A DNA stretch of 8,449 nt from assembly GCA_023132545.1 (NCBI GenBank), contig JAGLYB010000013.1:1-8449 (forward strand), given 5' to 3'. The position numbers and the translations under genes are program-made. The stretch is from Candidatus Bipolaricaulota bacterium. Lineage in GTDB: Bacteria > Bipolaricaulota > Bipolaricaulia > UBA7950 > UBA9294. Below, one piece after another: positions 5,546-8,449 of the stretch (the stretch's first letter is position 1; every line of letters starts with the position of its first letter). The notes beneath the pieces are model-generated. The model was not told the DNA's origin, searched no databases, and was given only the letters and a program-made list of their open reading frames with translations.

Positions 5546-7057
5546 TTAGACGGCGAGCCGTTCCTTGAATTCTTCGACCGCCTTGTCAAGCCGTGTTCTC
5601 AGGTCATCGGTCAGCTTTTTTTCGTTCTTGATCGTCTCCAGGATTTCGCCGTGTTCGTTCTTCACAAATCGCAGCCACGCTTCTTCGAAGCGGCCTACTT
5701 CAGAGACTTCAATGTCAGCCAAGTGGTTTTCCACGGCCACGTACAATGAAACAACTTGTTCTTCAACGGACAGCGGCGCGTATTGTTTCTGCTTCAGGAT
5801 TTCCATGAGACGATCGCCGCGTGCCAGCTGTGCCTTGGATTCGTCGTCCAGATCAGACGAGAATTCGGCAAATGCTTCCAACTCGCGATACTGGGACAGC
5901 TCCAGTCTTAGTTCTCCCGCGATTTGCGACATAGCCTTGATTTGAGCCGCCCCACCAACTCTCGACACGGAATATCCAACGTTGATTGCCGGGCGAAATC
6001 CCTGATTGAACAGATTGGTTTCCAGGTAGATCTGACCGTCTGTAATGCTGATTACGTTGGTCGGGATATAGGCTGTAATGTCGCCGGCTTTGGTTTCGAT
6101 AAGAGGGAACGCAGTTAACGACCCACCTCCATTCGCCTCGGACAAACGAACAGCGCGTTCCAGCAAGCGGGAATGGGTATAGAAGATGTCACCGGGATAG
6201 GCCTCACGTCCCGGAGGACGCCGCAGCAACAAGGCCATCTCTCGATAGGCAACTGCGTGCTTGGATAGGTCATCATAGACGATGAAGGCGTCCTTTCCTT
6301 TGTAGGTGAAGTACTCGGCTATGGCACAACCGGCATAGGGAGCCAGGTACTGCATCGGCGTGGGAGAATTCGCGTCGGCCACCACGATAATCGTGTACTC
6401 CATGGCGCCATGCTTGGTCAGTGTATCGACAATGCGGGCCACGGTTGATGTTTTCTGCCCAATGGCCACGTACACACAAACTACGTCTGTGTCCTTCTGA
6501 TTGATGATCGTATCCAGGGCGATGGCCGTCTTCCCGGTGCGGCGGTCTCCAATGATGAGTTCACGTTGCCCTCGGCCGATCGGCGTCATCGCATCAATTG
6601 CCTTGAGTCCCGTTTGCAGCGGTGTATCTACGGGCTGACGATTGATGACTCCCGGTGCGATGATTTCAGCCTTTCGCATGACGGTCCCTTCGATCGGACC
6701 CTTGCCGTCCATCGGTCGGCCAAGAGGATCAACCACTCGTCCCAGCATGCCTTCACCAGCCGGCGTCTCAAGAACACGTCTCGTACGACGCACTTCATCG
6801 CCCTCTTGGACACGCTCGGATTCGCCGAACAGGGCGACACCTACGGATTCTTCTTCCAGATTCAGTACCAATCCGTAGATCTCATTTGGGAACTCGACGA
6901 TCTCCGAAGCCATCGCTCCTTCCAAACCGTAAACCCGGGCGATTCCGTCCCCAACCTCAACAACGACCCCCACTTCTTGCATTTCGAGGTCGTATTTCAG
7001 GCCTTTGATCTGCTGTTTGAGGATGGCCGTGATCTCATCTTTGCGAGCGCCAGTCAC
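5546..7057 (-). CDS. atpA: ATP synthase F1 subunit alpha
   Basis: The non-catalytic nucleotide-binding subunit that alternates with beta in F1 and supplies the arginine finger. It has 503 residues, full length. Seen in order: N-terminal beta-barrel with VGDGIARVYGL (about 35-45), Walker A GDRRTGKT (170-177), Walker B-like DAFIVYDD (256-263), and SVSRVGG with the arginine finger R366. The P-loop has R where most alpha subunits have Q (GDRQTGKT). The start is GTG at 7057 after AGGGGGA, 9 nt from the atpH stop. After the TAA at 5546 comes an unusually long 192-nt gap before atpG. Confidence 0.98.
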   Translation of the reverse strand: MTGARKDEITAILKQQIKGLKYDLEMQEVGVVVEVGDGIARVYGLEGAMASEIVEFPNEIYGLVLNLEEESVGVALFGESERVQEGDEVRRTRRVLETPAGEGMLGRVVDPLGRPMDGKGPIEGTVMRKAEIIAPGVINRQPVDTPLQTGLKAIDAMTPIGRGQRELIIGDRRTGKTAIALDTIINQKDTDVVCVYVAIGQKTSTVARIVDTLTKHGAMEYTIIVVADANSPTPMQYLAPYAGCAIAEYFTYKGKDAFIVYDDLSKHAVAYREMALLLRRPPGREAYPGDIFYTHSRLLERAVRLSEANGGGSLTAFPLIETKAGDITAYIPTNVISITDGQIYLETNLFNQGFRPAINVGYSVSRVGGAAQIKAMSQIAGELRLELSQYRELEAFAEFSSDLDDESKAQLARGDRLMEILKQKQYAPLSVEEQVVSLYVAVENHLADIEVSEVGRFEEAWLRFVKNEHGEILETIKNEKKLTDDLRTRLDKAVEEFKERLAV

Positions 7058-7066
7058 CTTGTCCCC

Positions 7067-7600
7067 CTATTCTTCCAATTGCCTTCGCAATTCTCCCAGC
7101 CGCGCACGGATCGTACCGTCCATTACGTGTCCGGCTGCTTCGATTCGGGCACCTCCGAGCATACTTTCGTCAATGAGTTCTTCCAATTGAACTGGGTGTT
7201 TCAGCGCCTTCTCCAACCGTTCTTTCAAGCGAGCTCTGTCCTCATCGGACAATGCCTGAGCCATGGTAATCGTCACTTGAATCACACCTTCGGCCGCCGT
7301 TCGGATATCCACAAACTCATCATGGATCAGGTCCAGATACGTCTCTCTCTGATTGTGAATCAACAGCTCGAAGAAATTTCTCATCCTCTCCGAGGTTTTC
7401 GGAAATGCGGTCGTCAGGAATTCCGATTTCTTTTCTCTCGGCACCAGTGGATGCGCGAGGAAGCGCCGCACGTCAACTTCGTCAGAAGTTCCCTTCGCCA
7501 CAATAGCCAGCTCGTTTTCAATCTCTCGGACAGAGGAGTCTTCGACAGAAACTTGATATAGGGCAGCCGCGTATCGTCGCGCGATTTCCTGCGATCTCAC
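7067..7600 (-). CDS. atpH: ATP synthase F1 subunit delta
   Basis: The delta (OSCP-type) subunit, which caps F1 and holds it to the b-subunit stalk. It has 177 residues, normal length. The N-terminal helical domain begins with the usual ARRYAAALYQV, and the C-terminal part carries the family signature GGARIEAAGHVMDGTI followed by RLGEL. The start is GTG at 7600, overlapping the atpF stop as GTGA, with AAGGA 7 nt upstream inside atpF, so coupled translation is expected. Confidence 0.96.
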   Translation of the reverse strand: MRSQEIARRYAAALYQVSVEDSSVREIENELAIVAKGTSDEVDVRRFLAHPLVPREKKSEFLTTAFPKTSERMRNFFELLIHNQRETYLDLIHDEFVDIRTAAEGVIQVTITMAQALSDEDRARLKERLEKALKHPVQLEELIDESMLGGARIEAAGHVMDGTIRARLGELRRQLEE

Positions 7601-8121
7601 GATTGGATCCTTAGGGTCTCTTCGTTGATTTCTTCCAGCAATTGGTCAAGCAAGCGACGATGATCGTCAATGCGAATCTCGCGATTGAGCACGCGTTCGG
7701 CTCCTAGAATGGCAATTTCGGCATAGGCTTCCCGAAGATCGTGAATCATGCGGTCGCGTTCCTGTTCCAACCGATGTTTGCCGTCGGACAGGATCTTGGC
7801 CGCCTCATTCTTGGCGAAGTCCTTGGCCCGAGTGATGGCGGCCTCGGCCTCACGCTGTGCAGCTTCGATAATCCCTTCGGCACGCACATGCGCCTGCTTC
7901 AATTCGGAATCTCGTTCCAGGACGAGCTGCTGAGCCTGTAATTCGGATTGCCGCGCAGACTTGATTCTAGCTGCAATTTGCTCTCTTCGGCGGTCCAGAA
8001 ACTCCAGCGCCGGCTTGAACAGCAATCGTTTCAGCAAGTACAGGAGAATGACGAAGTTGACCACCCCGAACGCGAGCGTCGGGTTGATGCTCGTGACGAT
8101 CTTCCCCCATTCAACGCTCAT
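7597..8121 (-). CDS. atpF: ATP synthase F0 subunit b
   Basis: The peripheral stalk subunit, anchored in the membrane and reaching up to delta and alpha. It has 174 residues. One membrane segment (about residues 12-33, LAFGVVNFVILLYLLKRLLF) is followed by a long charged coiled coil from about residue 40, with the usual FLDRRREQIAARI start and many Glu, Arg, Gln and Ala. Only one b gene is present, so the stalk is probably a b homodimer rather than b/b'. The start is ATG at 8121 with AAGGAG 5 nt upstream, 9 nt after the atpE stop. Confidence 0.96.
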   Translation of the reverse strand: MSVEWGKIVTSINPTLAFGVVNFVILLYLLKRLLFKPALEFLDRRREQIAARIKSARQSELQAQQLVLERDSELKQAHVRAEGIIEAAQREAEAAITRAKDFAKNEAAKILSDGKHRLEQERDRMIHDLREAYAEIAILGAERVLNREIRIDDHRRLLDQLLEEINEETLRIQS

Positions 8122-8130
8122 TCGGTCTCC

Positions 8131-8406
8131 TTAGACGACGAACAGCAGAACGATGGCGATCAGCAGAGAGTAAATTCCTGTCGATTCAGTAATCGCTTGC
8201 CCCAAAACCATTGTTCGCATCAACGCGCCTTGTATTTCCGGCTGACGCGCCATGCCGTCCAACGCATGGGCCGCCACATTACCCTCACCGAGGGCGGAGC
8301 CAATTGACCCAATACCCATACAAAGACCGGCGGCAATGTACTTCGCAGCCAGGGCGATGTCAGCGCCGGAGATCCCGCTTGCAACCTCTTGTGCTTCCTG
8401 AAGCAT
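8131..8406 (-). CDS. atpE: ATP synthase F0 subunit c, two-carboxylate (likely Na+-binding) type
   Basis: The ring-forming proteolipid that carries the coupling ion through F0. It has 91 residues in two membrane helices (about 17-46 and 61-89) joined by the polar loop ARQPE (53-57). The ion site is E74 in helix 2, followed by S75 and T76, with Y79 one turn later. Helix 1 has E41 where Na+-type rings such as Ilyobacter tartaricus have Q32. This E41/E74/S75/T76 set matches the two-carboxylate site described for the Fusobacterium nucleatum c ring. The helix-1 glycine motif reads S34-G36-A38-G40-G42 instead of five glycines, which may affect ring size. The start is ATG at 8406 behind AAGGAGG. Gene identity is certain; ion choice is inferred. 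Confidence 0.97.
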   Translation of the reverse strand: MLQEAQEVASGISGADIALAAKYIAAGLCMGIGSIGSALGEGNVAAHALDGMARQPEIQGALMRTMVLGQAITESTGIYSLLIAIVLLFVV

Positions 8407-8415
8407 TATTCCTCC

Positions 8416-8449
8416 TTAACGTTCTACATCAGCTTCTTTAATAAGCCCC
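8416..8449 (-). CDS. C-terminal tail of the upstream gene, probably ATP synthase subunit a
   Basis: The frame ending in TAA at 8418-8416 reads GLIKEADVER, and its stop overlaps the start of the atpE Shine-Dalgarno site, as expected for the preceding operon gene. By position this would be atpB, but ten residues cannot confirm it. Another frame (GLLKKLM then TAG) is also possible. Confidence 0.35.
   Translation of the reverse strand, partial: GLIKEADVER

Noticed and set aside
6566..7561. 331-codon plus-strand open frame opposite atpA and atpH
   Set aside because: It is a shadow of two highly conserved genes; its residues show no domain and no ribosome site is evident.

Overview
The window is a stretch of bacterial chromosome, apparently all read from the minus strand. 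It holds most of an F-type ATP synthase operon (right two thirds), a small tRNA operon behind an unusual tandem promoter-like array (middle), and a two-gene lysine/saccharopine module (left). The gene families are bacterial: RNA genes carry an encoded CCA, Shine-Dalgarno sites are strong, and genes overlap or sit tightly together. I cannot name the phylum from sequence alone. Moderate GC, an atp operon that ends at atpD, a two-carboxylate c subunit and a split LKR/SDH pair fit an uncultured or less studied lineage, but that is inference.

Right part (8449 to 3052, minus strand): a probable atpB tail, then atpE (c), atpF (b), atpH (delta), atpA (alpha), atpG (gamma) and atpD (beta). Spacing is tight (9 nt, a 4-nt GTGA overlap, 9 nt, 19 nt) except between atpA and atpG. 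That 192-nt gap holds a truncated copy of the first 18 codons of atpG, differing from the real start only at silent sites and the start codon. No atpC (epsilon) follows atpD; a hairpin overlapping the atpD stop is followed by non-coding repeats.

Middle (3051 to 2378): five consecutive units with a period of about 106 bp run up to the first base of a tRNA-Cys gene. Each unit carries TTGAC(G/C), exactly 17 bases, then a -10-position hexamer. Only the unit touching the tRNA has a perfect TATAAT; the other four have TATCGC in that position, folded into a small hairpin. tRNA-Cys(GCA) and tRNA-Val(GAC) follow 4 nt apart, then a terminator-like hairpin.

Left part (2377 to 1): an intergenic stretch with a startless but coding-like frame and a good promoter, then lysine-ketoglutarate reductase (LKR) and, 11 nt later, the N-terminal part of saccharopine dehydrogenase (SDH), which runs off the window. 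The two genes match, in order, the two halves of the eukaryotic bifunctional AASS protein and would together turn lysine into alpha-aminoadipate semialdehyde plus glutamate.

The points most worth following up are the promoter-hairpin array before tRNA-Cys, the atpG 5'-end duplication, and the predicted sodium-type ion site of the c subunit.
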